The translations under genes were made by a program, and so were the position numbers. Positions 46,242-57,550 of a stretch of DNA of 64,000 bases are shown one piece after another. Source of the stretch: Phyllostachys edulis (taxonomy: Eukaryota > Streptophyta > Magnoliopsida > Poales > Poaceae); assembly GCA_036346405.1 (NCBI GenBank), contig CM070561.1, positions 33,592,838 to 33,656,837 on the forward strand, written 5' to 3'. Positions within the stretch are counted from its first letter, which is position 1, and each line of letters opens with the position of its first letter. The notes beneath the pieces are model-generated. The model did not search any database and was not told where the DNA came from. It worked only from the letters and a program-made list of their open reading frames with translations.

Positions 46242-49200
46242 TGGTGTGCCTACCACAAGATGTGCGGTCATGATACAAATGAGTGCCGCCAATATGCCGT
46301 TGAAGTGGCAAAACTTCTCAAACGCGGCCCTGAGCCACGCCAAGGGTCGCCACCACGTCCCACGGCTGCAGAGGCGATGCCTCTTCAGGCAATTCCACCG
46401 CCCCCAGTACAGGCCCCTGGTGATCTACCCCCCGGGTAGCACCTGCAAGATGCCGAGCATGAACTCCCTTTCTAAGCACCGCAAAGACAAGTAAATGTCA
46501 TAATAGGGGGCTCGACCTCCGGGCATGCGTCAAAGCGCCAACGGAAGGAGTACGCTCGAGAGGTCAACGTCGTAGGGGTGGCTCCTCAAGGCACCTCTCT
46601 CAAATGGGAAAGCATTCCTCTTAGCTTCACAGCTGATGACGCAAAAGGATTAAGGTTCCCTCATGATGACGCCCTCTTAGTAACTGCCACAATATCCAAT
46701 TGCGAGGTCTCCTGTATCCTCGTTGATGGAGGAAGCTCCACGGATATACTCTACCTACATGCACTCAAGGAACTGTGGGAGTCACAGGGGGGCTATCATC
46801 ATGGCATCCTGCTGCCATCTGATCGCCCTCTCACTGGCTTTCTACCAGGAAAATCCATTCAACCCCTCGGAAGGATTGAATTCCTCATGACGTTTGGAAC
46901 ACAGGAAAATCATCGCACGGAAGCCGTCAGGTTCGATGTCGTTGACATCGAGTCCCCATTCAATGCTATCATGGGAAAGGCATCTCTCAACCGCTTCTGC
47001 GGAGCGGTTCACCAAAACTACTTGTGCTTAAAGATACCAGGCCCTCGCGGGGTCATCTCCATGAGGGGTGATCAAGACTTAGCTCGCCGTCTATACCACA
47101 AAGTGGCAACTAACTCCGGCGACATCAACTTTCTCGAGGCTAAGGAGTCAAAGGGAGGAGTGCGCTCGCCTCTCTCACCAGGGCACGCCTCAGACGTATC
47201 CCCCCCAGCGAGATGCTGTCTTAAGCCTAGCTCGGAGGGGGACCTGCATGAAGTGCGAATCTTCGGCCAGGACGACCCGCGGTCTCTTAGGATCGGGGTC
47301 GATCTCCTAGGAGAAATGGAGAAAGAGCTCATGGAGTCCTTAAAATCCAACGTTGACGTGTTCGCTTGGACATCGTCAGATATGGTAGGCGTCCTGCGGG
47401 AGGTGATCCAGCATCACCTCGCAGTGAGACCCGAGTGCCCTCCAGTAAAGCAAAAGCTCTATAAGCTCTCTACAGAGCTGGGTCAGGCCATTAAAGATGA
47501 AATTGACAAGCTCTCAAAGGCCGGCCTCGTTCGGGAGGTTTGGCATCCAGAATGGCTGGCCAATCCTGTCTTGGTAAAAAAGTCTAGCAGCAAGTGGCGC
47601 ATGTGCATCGACTTCACCGACCTTAACAAGGCGTGCCCAAAGGACGACCACCCACTCCCGTGCATCGACCAACTCGTTGACTCCACCGCTGGATATGAGT
47701 TGATGAGTTTTTTGGACGCATACTCAGGGTATCATCAGGTCCACATGGCAAAAGAAGACGAGGAAAAAACAAGCTTCATCACCCCTATAGGCGCTTTCTG
47801 CTACCTGCGCATGCCCTTTGGGTTGAAGAACGCTGGAGCTACCTTCCAGCGTCTCGTCTGCCTCATCGTCAAAAACCAGTTGGGTCGCAATGTGGAGGTT
47901 TATGTCGATGACGCTGTCGTAAAAAGCATTCAAGCTTCGTCACATATTGAAGATCTCCAAGAGACATTCGTCAACCTTTGCAAGTTCGGTGTCAAACTAA
48001 ACCTCAAAAAATACACCTTCAGAGTAAAGGGAGAAAAGCTCCTAGGGTTCCTGGTCTCACAGTAGGGCATCGAAGCAAACCCTAAAAAGATTCGCGTGAT
48101 CCTGGACATGGAACCACCCCGGTCCACCAAGGACGTCCAGTGCCTCATGGGGTGCATGGCTGCGCTCGGACGCTTCCTGTCATGTTCAGTGGAAAAGGGC
48201 CTCCCCTTCTTCAAGATTCTCCATAGGCTCGAAGGCTTCCTATGGACTGCTGAAGCCCAGAAGGCTTTCGAAGACCTGAAAGCCTACCTGGCAACCCCTC
48301 CACTCCTCACAAGTCCAAGACAAGGAGACGTACTACTCCTATACCTCGCTGCAACCCCTGTTGCAGTGAGCGCTGTCCTGGTCAAGGAGAAAGAAGGAGT
48401 TCAGCACTCGGTATATTATGTCAGCGAAGCCCTGGCAGGCGCAATGACAAGGTACACAGAGATAGAGAAAATATGCTATGCTCTACTCATGGCCTCAAGA
48501 AAGCTTCGTCACTACTTCTTGGGACATTCTATCACCGTTCCAACATACTACCCCCTCAATGAAGTGATGGGGAACAAAGAGGCCACATGAAGAATAGCAA
48601 AATGGGCCACGGAGCTAGCACCTTTTCCCCTCAGGCTCATGTGGAGGACTTTTGTCAAATCTCAGGTCCTTGCCGATTTCGTGGCTGAATGGGCTACGCC
48701 CCCAGTCGACCATGAAGCACCAGCAAGCATCCCAAACACCCCTAGCAAGCATTGGACGTTGTACTTTGATGGATCCAAGCGTTTGTCAGGAGTGGGTGCA
48801 GGGGTGGTCTTGGTAAGCCCAGAAGGGAAGACACTTGAATATGTGGCTCACTTATCCTTCAACCCCACAAACAATATGGCTAAGTATGAAGCATTACTCT
48901 TGGGTCTACGCCTTGCTAAGGCCATGGGTGTCCGACGCCTCCTCATCTTAGGGGATTCCCAGTTGGTTGTCAATCAGATGGATAAAACATATCAATGCCT
49001 CGATCAAAAAATGGCCAAATACTTGGACAAAGTGAGGTAGATGGAATACCACTTTGTCGAACTTGAAGCTCGTTGGATCCCCCGTGGAGATAATCACTGA
49101 GCAGACCACTTGGCTTGTGTCGTAAGCTCTCGGGAACCCCTTCCTCCAGAAGTCTTCTTTGAAGTTCTAAAAACACCATCAGTGGAAGAAGTGGTTGATC

Positions 49201-50498
49201 CTGAACTACCCCCGAAGGTCAACGAGACTTCGGTCCTCCCTCCCTCTTGGATGACTCCTGTCATCAAGTGCATACAGGGAGAAGAGGAGCTTGAGGATGC
49301 AGTAATGGCCTGTAGGCTACTCTCCAAAGCCAAGGCTTATGTGATCATTGAAGGAAAGCTTTACAAGCATGGAGCATCCGCCCTTCTCAAGTGTATCACA
49401 AGAGAGGAAGGCATTTCCCTTCTCCTTGATGTGCATGAGGGCCTCTGCAGCTCTCACATCGCGCCAAGGGCAACCGCAACCAAAACTCTCTGACAAGGCT
49501 TCTATTGGGCCACGATGGTGCAAGATGCCCTCGACGTCCTCAGGACATGCAAGGGATGCCAAAGGATGGAAGCCAACCACAACGCTCCTGTTAACCCCCT
49601 TCGCACCATACCGATCACCTAGCCGTTTGCCCATGGGGGAATGGACCTGCTCGGGCCATTCCCACTAGGCAAGGGGGGCTACAAGCATGTGGCGGTATCA
49701 GTGGATTACTTTACCAAGTGGGTGGAGGCGGAACCCCTAGCCTCCATCACATCTCGTTCTGTACATAAGTTCTTTTGGAAGAATATCGTGTGTCGCTTCG
49801 GGGTTCCCAAGGAACTCACAGTGGACAACGACACTCAGTTTGATGCCTCCTCCTTCAGGGATTTCTACGACTCCATTGGGACCACCCTTTGCTTCGCATC
49901 GGTGGCTCACCCAAAAACTAACAGAGCTGTGGAAAGAGCTAATGGGCTAATTCTGCAGGGCATAGAACGTCGCCTTGAGGCAAGTACCCTCAAGCGAGGA
50001 ACATGGGCGGAGGAGCTCCTCAGCGTCCTATGGAGATTACACATGACCCCTAGTCGTGCCATTGGGAGGACCCTGTTCTCACTCGTGTACGGGGCAGAAG
50101 CTGTCCTCCCTGCTGAAATCCACCACCGCTCCCTTTGGGTGGAAATGCTCTCAGGACCATCACCTGTTAGCTTCACCCAAAATGAGGACAACCACAGAAT
50201 TGAGGTGGACTTCATTGAGGAAATCCACGACCAAGCCCTCCTTAAGCATGCTGCTTATAAACAGAAGGCCACCCGGTTCTACAACAGCAGGTTGAAAGAA
50301 CGCACCTTCCTCCTTGGCGACCTTGTGCTCAAAAGGGTCACCGACCCGATAGCTCAAGGGAAGCTTCACCCTAAGTGGGAAGGCCCCTACCGTGTCTCCT
50401 CAGTCGTAGGATTAGGCGCTTATCGGCTTGCTACCCTAGAAGACAAGCAGCTGAAGCATGCATGGAACGCGGATAAGCTCCGCAAGTTTTACGCTTAA
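46242..50498 (+). pseudogene. Tat pol: zinc knuckle, protease, RT, RNase H, aRNase H, integrase
   Basis: A single frame holds the whole pol. First is a gag-end zinc motif WCAYHKMCGHDTNEC (46242), then protease with CILVDGGSSTDIL. RT follows with PEWLANPVLVKK, LPCIDQLVDSTAG, LDAYSGYHQVHMA, MPFGLKNAGATFQ and catalytic YVDD (47901-47912). A degenerate gypsy RNase H ends LRHYFLGHSITV. The second RNase H (about 48750-49040) has LYFDGSKRLSGVG, KYEALLLGL and LGDSQLVV, giving its D, E and D. Integrase shows CKGC, MDLLGPFP, VDNDTQFD and NRAVERANG (D, D, E) and ends in PKWEGPYRV at 50498. Eight in-frame stops lie at 46437, 46473, 48063, 48588, 49038, 49098, 49491 and 49620. No frameshift occurs after 46242; one lies between 46099 and 46242. 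Confidence 0.9.
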
Positions 50499-51747
50499 AA
50501 CTCTTTTGTATGCCCTACATGGCACCTATCGATGTGTGAACACCATCTTTCTCAATGCAATGAAGACATGAGATTCCTGCATGATCCCTCCATGTATGAA
50601 ATTATGACATGATTTCGGGGTAGTCTCTTAACATGCTGCTATTAAGGGATGGGCCTGTTTTGAGTGTGTGTTCCCAAATACATGCCCGTCGGCGATTAAA
50701 GGGCTTGCCTTCTAACACGTTGCTATTAGAAGGCCACCCTCTAACACAATGTTGTCAGGAGGTTACAACATTTCAAGAGATCGTCTAACTAGCATGCTTA
50801 CAATCAACTGCAAGGACTTGCTCCTAACACGCTACTGTTGAGGAGCTATCCTTACCTACTAATCTCATAAGTCTCGCTTGACACACTCAAGATATTGTTA
50901 AACCTTCCCTTACAAAGGGTGTCACCCCCGTGATATGTAGGATGCACGACCCCCGTGGTCTCCCCTAACAAAGACCTAAGCAGCTTGGGCGCCCGTCGCC
51001 TCTCCTATGGCAGCTTGCGTCCTGCTGGACCTAGGGCACAAGTGACGGCTTGGGCCTAGCGCCCAAGTCTATGGATGTGCTAAGGATTAGTCCCCCTTCA
51101 GTCTCCAGGCTATACGCCAAACGACCCCCGGGTCACCCCTCGATCGCCTTGCTCTAACGCAAGCAAAAGCCAACCGTGCCTAACACACTCACATCCCTCG
51201 GGAATACTTATCTGCAAGCAGAACAGTCATACAAGCCAAAAACGTTTACAGGTCGTAAGAGGCATGCCCTCTTAGTGAGCACATAAGCGTGCCCTTATTA
51301 CATCTGGCATACCAAAGGCTTCACAAGCAAGGCACTCACACCTTTCAAAAGGTGTCTAATACTCTCGGTTACCTCGCCCAGCAAAGGCTGGGGCAAAAAG
51401 GGAACCTATCTGGGGATTGAAGCGCCCTGCGATGATCATACCCAATGCTAAAATCGCTCGCCCTCTGCGGGCTATCCTCATATGGCAAGGTTCGATCGGC
51501 CAGGCGCTTGCCCCCTCCACGCACATCGCTTATATTTGATGCCAATCACCTTCTTAAACATGTTCTGAATAAAGCATAACATCGTCATGTCATTTTCATA
51601 ATAGATACAAATGCAAATGTAACCATGCTCTTGTGTTGGAGGCTACATAAGCTCTCAGGCCTAACTCATCTACCAAAAAGAGAACGCTAAGCAGGTCTGC
51701 ATGATATCACTACAGAGTCTCTACTAAGCAGAACATATCAGCAGAAG
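50499..51747. other. Tat post-pol spacer
   Basis: Non-coding spacer between integrase and the antisense region, with repeated themes such as TAACACGCTACTGTTGAGGAG and CTAACATGCTGCTATTAAGGG variants (50630-50850). No gene is seen. Confidence 0.6.
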
Positions 51748-54609
51748 TCATATGTTGGCTGGGGCGTCACGCTCGCCGCCTGCTGGGGAAGGCACATGAA
51801 CTATCGGGGCTAGGGATGAAGTGACGCTCTTCACAAACTCCGCCACAAGGGACCTCAGCACAGCTCGCTCCTCTGGGGACGCCTTCTTCACCTCTGGAGT
51901 GAAGGAGCCACGTAGGCCCTCGCGCACCGCCTCCTTGCTTGAACTGTCACAACGATGGGAAATGGCAAGGGCTCCGGTATCAAAAGCTAGCATGGCGAAG
52001 GATCAGCCGGTCCTCTGCGCACTGGGCGAACAGACGGACTCGCTCCTCAAGGAGGGGAACCCACACCTCTAGCCTCGTCACCCCTGATGGGACTGGAGAA
52101 ACCTTAGCTCCCAAGCTCTCTAAGGATCTCTGTGCAGTTAGGGTGATCTCCTGGAGTCCGAAGTAGTGATTCAGCCACTGCCAGGACTTGGTCACGTCCT
52201 CCTCCAAGCTCACATTCACATGTCGAATGACTCTAGCCTTATGTTCTGAAACTTTCAATTTCTCTTCTGAAGCTTTCAACTTCTCCTCAATAGTTTTCAA
52301 CTTTTCTTCAGCAACCCGCAGTTTTTCCTCTACAACCTTTAGCTTCTCCTCTGTGGACTCCAACTTGTCAATTCCTACGGTGGGGGTCTCCACCGAGCAT
52401 CAGCCACCGCCTCCTGAAACATCTCCTCTATGATTCGGGGGGCTTCATCCCTAATGATGTTAGAGATGGAAGTGGCCTACAAGGAGCATGCAAAATGCCA
52501 ACGTTAGAGGATGATTGACAAGCAGGTATTGGGCAGAGGAAGGTAATGACCGCAAGGGTACCTGAAAGTAGAGGTTTACAGCAGTACCCAGCCGATCCTT
52601 GAGAAGCTGGAAGAACTCTCCAACGTCTCGCGTATCACGAAAGCGAGCCATGTACTTGTTGACACGCCCCTCGGTGAGACGACGGATTTGCGCTGCTACA
52701 TCATCATCATCATCAATGAGCGGGATGGCTAGGAAGGCAATTCACTGGAGGAATAGCTAGCGACCTCATCACAATCCTCGTGCACCTCAACTTCGAGGCC
52801 AGGAGGGGCCTTCTCTCCTCTTGGGCCCTGAATCTTGGGCACCACATTCCCTGCATCACCAGCCTGTGCTCCTACCTCAGCAACATCTGACAAACAGAAA
52901 ATATTAATGAGCAACAAATGAACAAAGGTAAACAAAAATAAAAATGTGCCTAACCTTCATCGACACCGAAGAGAGAATCGAAGGTGTCGCAATACTGGAT
53001 GACGGGTGCCTCCGAACCACCGCGAGGGGTTGGGCCCAACTCTCCCTCCTCCAGCTGCTCCTCCACCCTGTGAACGAGGGACCTGGCAGAGCTAGAGCCG
53101 GTGGGAGATGCAGAGCTGGAGCCCGAAGAAGAGGATGTGGCCTGATAAGTCCCGCGGCTCTAAGGAGGCTCCCTAGCAACCCCGCGCTCGGGCTCAATGG
53201 TGTGAGCACGAGAGTGATCACTGCTAGAGGGCTCCCTCTTCCTCTTCTGCAAAGATGACCTTTGAAGTGCCTTGAGATCCTGAGGCTTCTCCCTACACGA
53301 AGCATGGCTAGGGGTAGTAGGAGGCAGAGGATGCTTGGAGGGAGGACGTGCGGTACCGGGAGCATGAGAACCAAAGTCACCTGCCAGGGGACGCTTCACT
53401 CCCACAGCAGGAGGTCTCGCTCCTGCAGCAGAAGGCTTCGTTGTCAGCTGACCCTTCCGAGGAGGGTCCCTGGCAGTGCCCTCTGGATCCAACACCTTGG
53501 CCTTTTTCCTCTTTGACAGATCAGGGACCGGCTTGCCCCTAGGAGGCATCACCAACTTAAAGCTGCTGACAATGCTGTTACACCCCTGGCCAGCAGAAAT
53601 GCTAGCCTCCTGAAGGACCTCGTACTCGGTGATGGTCATCTCCCCGAGGATCCAATCGGCCTCCTCAACTACCCTCTTGGGAGAGCGCACTGGCACTACA
53701 CAAAGTTCAAAAGTTGATTCAAGCTCACAAATTAAGGACAAACCACAAGTAAAGAAGAAAACTGGCCAAGCCGTGCCCACCTTTGCTCTTGGAAAGTTTC
53801 AAATAGTCGCGGTTCTTGTCGACCAAGGGGCTAACACGCAGAAGGGTCATCTCCTCCATCAAGTCCCGAACTCTACTCCACCTGCGGACCTCGGACGTAG
53901 CACGGACAAACTCCCAGTCGGCATCCGAGAGAGGAGGAATCTCAGGATATCCATCCTGGGTAATCTTAGGCTAGCTGCCGGTGTATGGAAAGCCCTCCAC
54001 TTTCAAGTAAAACCACTTCTTCCCAGGACGGCTCCAGTTGTATTTGGTGGCATGGACATGATACTCACCTTGGTGCTGAACAGTCGAGACCAGCGAGCCT
54101 AGCGGTCCGAACCTCCCGTTCGACCGCTGGAGATGGAAGAAGTAGTTGAAGGCCGCAACAGTAGGCTTCAGACGCCTGCCTTCGACTGCCGTCTCGCACA
54201 GCCACAAGAACACTCTCACCCTAGCAAGAAGGTTGGGCAAGAAGTGCGACAGCTCGACCTAATAGTGCTTCACGAGTGTTCAGATGAAGGGATGGATCGG
54301 AAGCCCCAGACTGATCTCGAACCAAGCTTTGAGCGCAACGGTGTACCCCTTCAGGGGGCAGGGGTGCTCGCTCGGCCCCAGCCACCGGACGTCGCTCAAT
54401 GTGTGGCGGCTCCCAGGTGCCACCAACGCTGCCTTCTCCGCCTTAGTGAGGGAGGAAGGCTCGACTCCCGCAAGAGCCGCCTTGTCGGGACCGTCATCAA
54501 GGATCTCGACCTCCTCGTCAAGATCATCGCATGGTGGGTCAGTCCTAGCCACCGTGGCCCGGTCCTTGTCTCCCCATCCTCGATGGAAAAGGTCACAATC
54601 CTTGGTCAT
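51748..54609 (-). pseudogene. Tat antisense coding region, Transposase_28-like
   Basis: The minus-strand frames form a colinear series. The frame 54609-53971 contains EVEILDDGPDKAALAGVEPS, ISLGLPIHPF, then VRVFLWLCETAVEGRRLKP and WSRPGKKWFYLKVEG. This layout resembles the 'putative gypsy type transposon' (Transposase_28) family found as antisense genes of Tat-lineage elements. TGA at 54282 and TAG nearby break it without changing frame. The block 53780-53160 is basic and Pro-rich (RGKPVPDLSKRKKAKVLDPE), perhaps a nuclear-targeting linker. The block 52393-51980 holds a heptad coiled coil of repeated EEKLK units. The last block (51993-51748) has ERAVLRSLVAEFVKSVTSSL. Splicing between blocks is likely but unproven. 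The function of such genes is unknown. Confidence 0.65.
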
Positions 54610-56180
54610 GGCGGCAAAACGGGCAAAACCTGCAACCCCAGCAATGCAGAAAATAGCTAAGTACTACGCAAAGGAACATCAATATGCACATACAATTATA
54701 TAAGAAGTGACCAATGCCGGCAGAGCAGACCACTCCTAAAAATCTCATCACTTTATAAGGATATAATGGAAAACTAACCATCACATTTCAACATCAATGG
54801 GCAGCTATGACCAAATCCCAATGCTAGCAAGGTGCATTTCACGCAGTAGATCAAATACATTGTACTTAGGTGACAATGGAGTCCGCACAAAACATCAAAT
54901 TCTGGGAAATTCCATTTAAACATGTATTCCTAACCTAGGCCTTGACAGCATACTTCCTCAGGGGAAGTATGTCTCGTGCTTCTTCTCCCTCTCAATCTTC
55001 AAAAAGAGTTGGAGGCAGTTGTCTCTCTACACTCTACACCGACACTCCAAAACTAGTGAAGAGATATTATTTGCACGACATGCAGATAACATATGAGCAT
55101 CCATTTCATAGACATCGAAAAGATCTAGGCTCATTCATACACTACAACAGCCAACAGTAGAGAGCAAGTAGGTTTCATAGAGTTCGTGTAACCACTAATT
55201 CACTAGTACTGTTGCGACGATTCTCATCCAGTGCTCACTGTACCCTTCAGACCTCAGGCCTTGCAAATAAGAATAAGGAGAGTGGCCAGCAAAGTGCCAA
55301 AGCAAAAAGGTCACCCAACTCCCTGCGGGACAAACTCACAAGGCCCTGGCAACCCCATCCACAATGCCTAAAAAAGGAAAGGAGAAGCCTGCACCCTCGC
55401 CTTGCGCCCAGCGCCTGGGCACCTGGCGCAAAGACACCTGCGCCACAGCACCAAGCGCCCTAGCACCTGCGCCCTATGCCTGTGCCCGGCGCCTGGCACA
55501 CAGTGCCACTGCCTCAGTGCCTGGCGCCCGAAGCGCTGACGCCCTCGCGCCCCGCCAGTGGCCGCTCTATCCACTGTGCGTGAGGAGGAGCCGCGACAGT
55601 CCCTGCAGACCCACGCACCGGGAGCGGCGTGGAGCCGCCGTCGAGGCCGGTGGCGAGCGCAGCGCCAAGAAAGGCCATGGCGTGGGCTCGCAGATCGGCG
55701 AAAAGGACATGGCGGGCTAGGTGCGAAGCTGGGCGTCGCGGCAGACTGCTGGCACTGGGAGCCGGGTCAAAGCCGACGGCAGCGCACAGCGCCAAAGGGA
55801 GGCATGTGCCAGACTCACAACCCGCGAAGAAGGATCGTGGGGCCGCCACGAGTCTTTGAGAACAAGCAAGCGGGTCCAAGCGATGGGAGCCGGGAAGCGG
55901 TCGAGCGAAACGTCTGTGAGCCAAGAAGAAGCACCGAACGGGAGGCGTGGGCGGTTCGAGAGTCGCCGGGCAGAGGCGCGTGGGAGGAGCCCGCCGGGAG
56001 GCAGGCCAAGAAGATGCACGATCGGGGAGGCAAGCGATGGCGGATCGAGTCCAGGAGCGCAGCGTTGGGGCCAAGCCAGGATCTCCATCGGCCAAAGCAA
56101 AAAATGGAAGAAAGAATGCAGGGGAAGAAAGAAATGGAGCCAGAAGCTTCTCTTGGCCGTGAGGGGATAATGGAAGAGAG
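54610..56180. other. Tat 3' region, GC-rich, possible antisense promoter/leader
   Basis: 54.6-55.3 kb is ordinary AT/GC-mixed spacer. 55.37-56.15 kb is strongly GC-rich, with GCGCCTGGC and CAGTGCC-like repeats, and many overlapping open frames on both strands; none has a recognisable domain. It lies just upstream of the antisense coding region and could house its promoter, which is inference. Confidence 0.45.
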
Positions 56181-56194
56181 AGAAGAAAAAGACT

Positions 56195-56352
56195 TGCCTG
56201 CCTTTGCCTTGGATTCTTGTCTCCACGGTGCTCGGTTCGATGCTTGCCTTTGCCTTGGATTCCTATCTCCACGGCGCTCGGTCCGATGACTTGATGCTGT
56301 CTCCACAGCGCTTGGTTCAAACTAGAGTGTCTCCACGAGTGCCCGGTTTGAT
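56195..56352 (+). repeat. Tandem repeat of about 46 bp in the Tat 3' region
   Basis: Two near-full units (TGCCTTTGCCTTGGATTC...CTCCACGG(T/C)GCTCGG) are followed by two shortened units sharing CTCCAC(A/G)(G)..GC(T)(C)GGTT.GATGCT. The array sits about 270 bp before the PPT. Confidence 0.75.
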
Positions 56353-56605
56353 GCTATCTCAGTGCATTAAATAGCCTCTACTGTTTCACATAAGGACACA
56401 GGAAGAAACGTATCATGTGGAAAAGCAACTACACGGACTGCATTGAATCAGGGACAGAGGGACCCATATCCAAAGAAAAAAAGTCTCTTGCGGATCATCC
56501 TTTGGACCAAAGTTAGGATGTATTAACGCCTGGTGCAATTCAAGACTGCCCTTCGCATGAAAGGCTCAATTCAAGACTGTCCCTTTGACGTTTCCCCTGG
56601 AACGC

Positions 56606-56624
56606 CAAGGGACAGGGGGGCTAC
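56606..56624 (+). other. Polypurine tract of Tat element
   Basis: AAGGGACAGGGGGG, plus CTAC, directly precedes the 3' LTR and is the expected plus-strand priming site. Confidence 0.75.
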
Positions 56625-57044
56625 TATTGGAAGAATATTTTATCCCCTTTGTGGGACCCACTCCACAGGGAAAACACATACTTAAGAGCTTAAGAAATGT
56701 AACTGCCTTGCAGAGGTCGATTGTACCCCTCATTTGTACTCATAGGCTAGCTACTCCCCCAAGGGGTATTTTGGTCATTTGTACAGGCTTGGGACCCTAT
56801 AAATATCCCATGTACCTCTCTCATGGGGGGAGGGCTCTCTTGAGCATTATATGAAGAGAAGTCATCAGGTGAGCCTTCGGGAGGAACCCTCGAAGCCCCG
56901 TAGGCCATCGATAGGAGTAAGGCGGTCCTCTCGGACCCTCGAACCTGTATAAACCCTTGTGTCACACTCGCTCTCATGGACGACGGCCCGTAGCACGGCC
57001 GACATCCACCCTCTCACTCGTGTTTGGTTTCTACACCATCAACA
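56625..57044 (+). repeat. Tat element 3' LTR
   Basis: It starts TATTGGAAGAATATTTTATC (a G-to-A change of the terminal TG) and ends CACCATCAACA, then TSD ATAGT. By eye it differs from the 5' LTR at about 30 positions plus a short G-run indel. Confidence 0.93.
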
Positions 57045-57550
57045 ATAGTACCTTGCAGATGATATAAGTTGGCAGCTTTTGTTACCTTTTATCATATCAA
57101 GAAAGCATCTGGAGATCTCCAGAACTCCACCTCCACTTGAATACTTGTACCCTTTAGCATCAAGAGTACTCGGGGAGATAAAATTTCTCTTCAAACTCGG
57201 AATGTGTCGAACATCCAATAAAGTTTTGATGGTGCCATCAAACATCTTGATTTGGATAGAACCAATGCTTGCAATATTTCATGGTGAATAATTATCACTC
57301 ATCAACATAAAACCACTTGGCGTAGCTTCATAATTTACAAGACAATCTTGATTCAGACTCCTGTCGAAAGTGCAAGCCGTATTAAGAATCCACTGATCAT
57401 CGATTTTAGAATTAGTGGCGAAGGCAATGAAAACATCTCCACTAGAATCTTGCTTAGTAACAACGGTAGCTTTAGGATCATCCTCTTGTTGATTCTTTTT
57501 GAAATTGTTATTCCTTTTCTCCTTTTTTTACCCACCAGCACTCAGATATG
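57045..57550 (-). pseudogene. Copia protease segment
   Basis: The minus strand reads QWILNTACTFDRSLNQDC. This is the copia protease active-site context (W-hydrophobic-L-D-[ST]-[AG]), but with Asn in place of the catalytic Asp, a G-to-A change. FDGTIKTLLDVRHIPSLKRN and DAKGYKYSSGGGVLEI follow, the segment that precedes GAG-pre-integrase. It is bounded by the Tat element and by the 57551-60750 LTR. Confidence 0.85.

Larger units (their letters stand above)
40593..57044 (+). mobile_element. Full-length Tat-lineage Ty3/gypsy retrotransposon, 16.45 kb
   Basis: It has LTRs of 421 and 420 bp and a perfect 5-bp TSD, ATAGT (40588-40592 and 57045-57049). The internal order is PBS, gag, protease, RT, RNase H, a second RNase H, integrase, then a 6-kb region after pol carrying an antisense coding region, then PPT. 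The second RNase H and antisense genes are known marks of the Tat lineage (RIRE2/Grande-like). A 3.2-kb solo LTR (41214-44398) sits within its gag, so the element without it is about 13.3 kb. By eye the LTRs differ at about 30 of 420 positions. Pol is in one frame but carries several premature stops, so the copy is inactive. Confidence 0.93.

Noticed and set aside
46578..46580. Start codon for an independent protease-RT gene
   Set aside because: The codon is GTG, and the same frame extends upstream to the zinc motif at 46242; in this family pol is made as part of a gag-pol polyprotein.
53629..54703. Plus-strand frames of 140-175 codons
   Set aside because: They are shadows of the minus-strand antisense coding region, which has the recognisable motifs.
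55514..56320. 268-codon minus and 243-codon plus frames
   Set aside because: GC-rich composition with Arg/Ala/Pro bias on both strands, tandem repeats at one end, and no recognisable domain.
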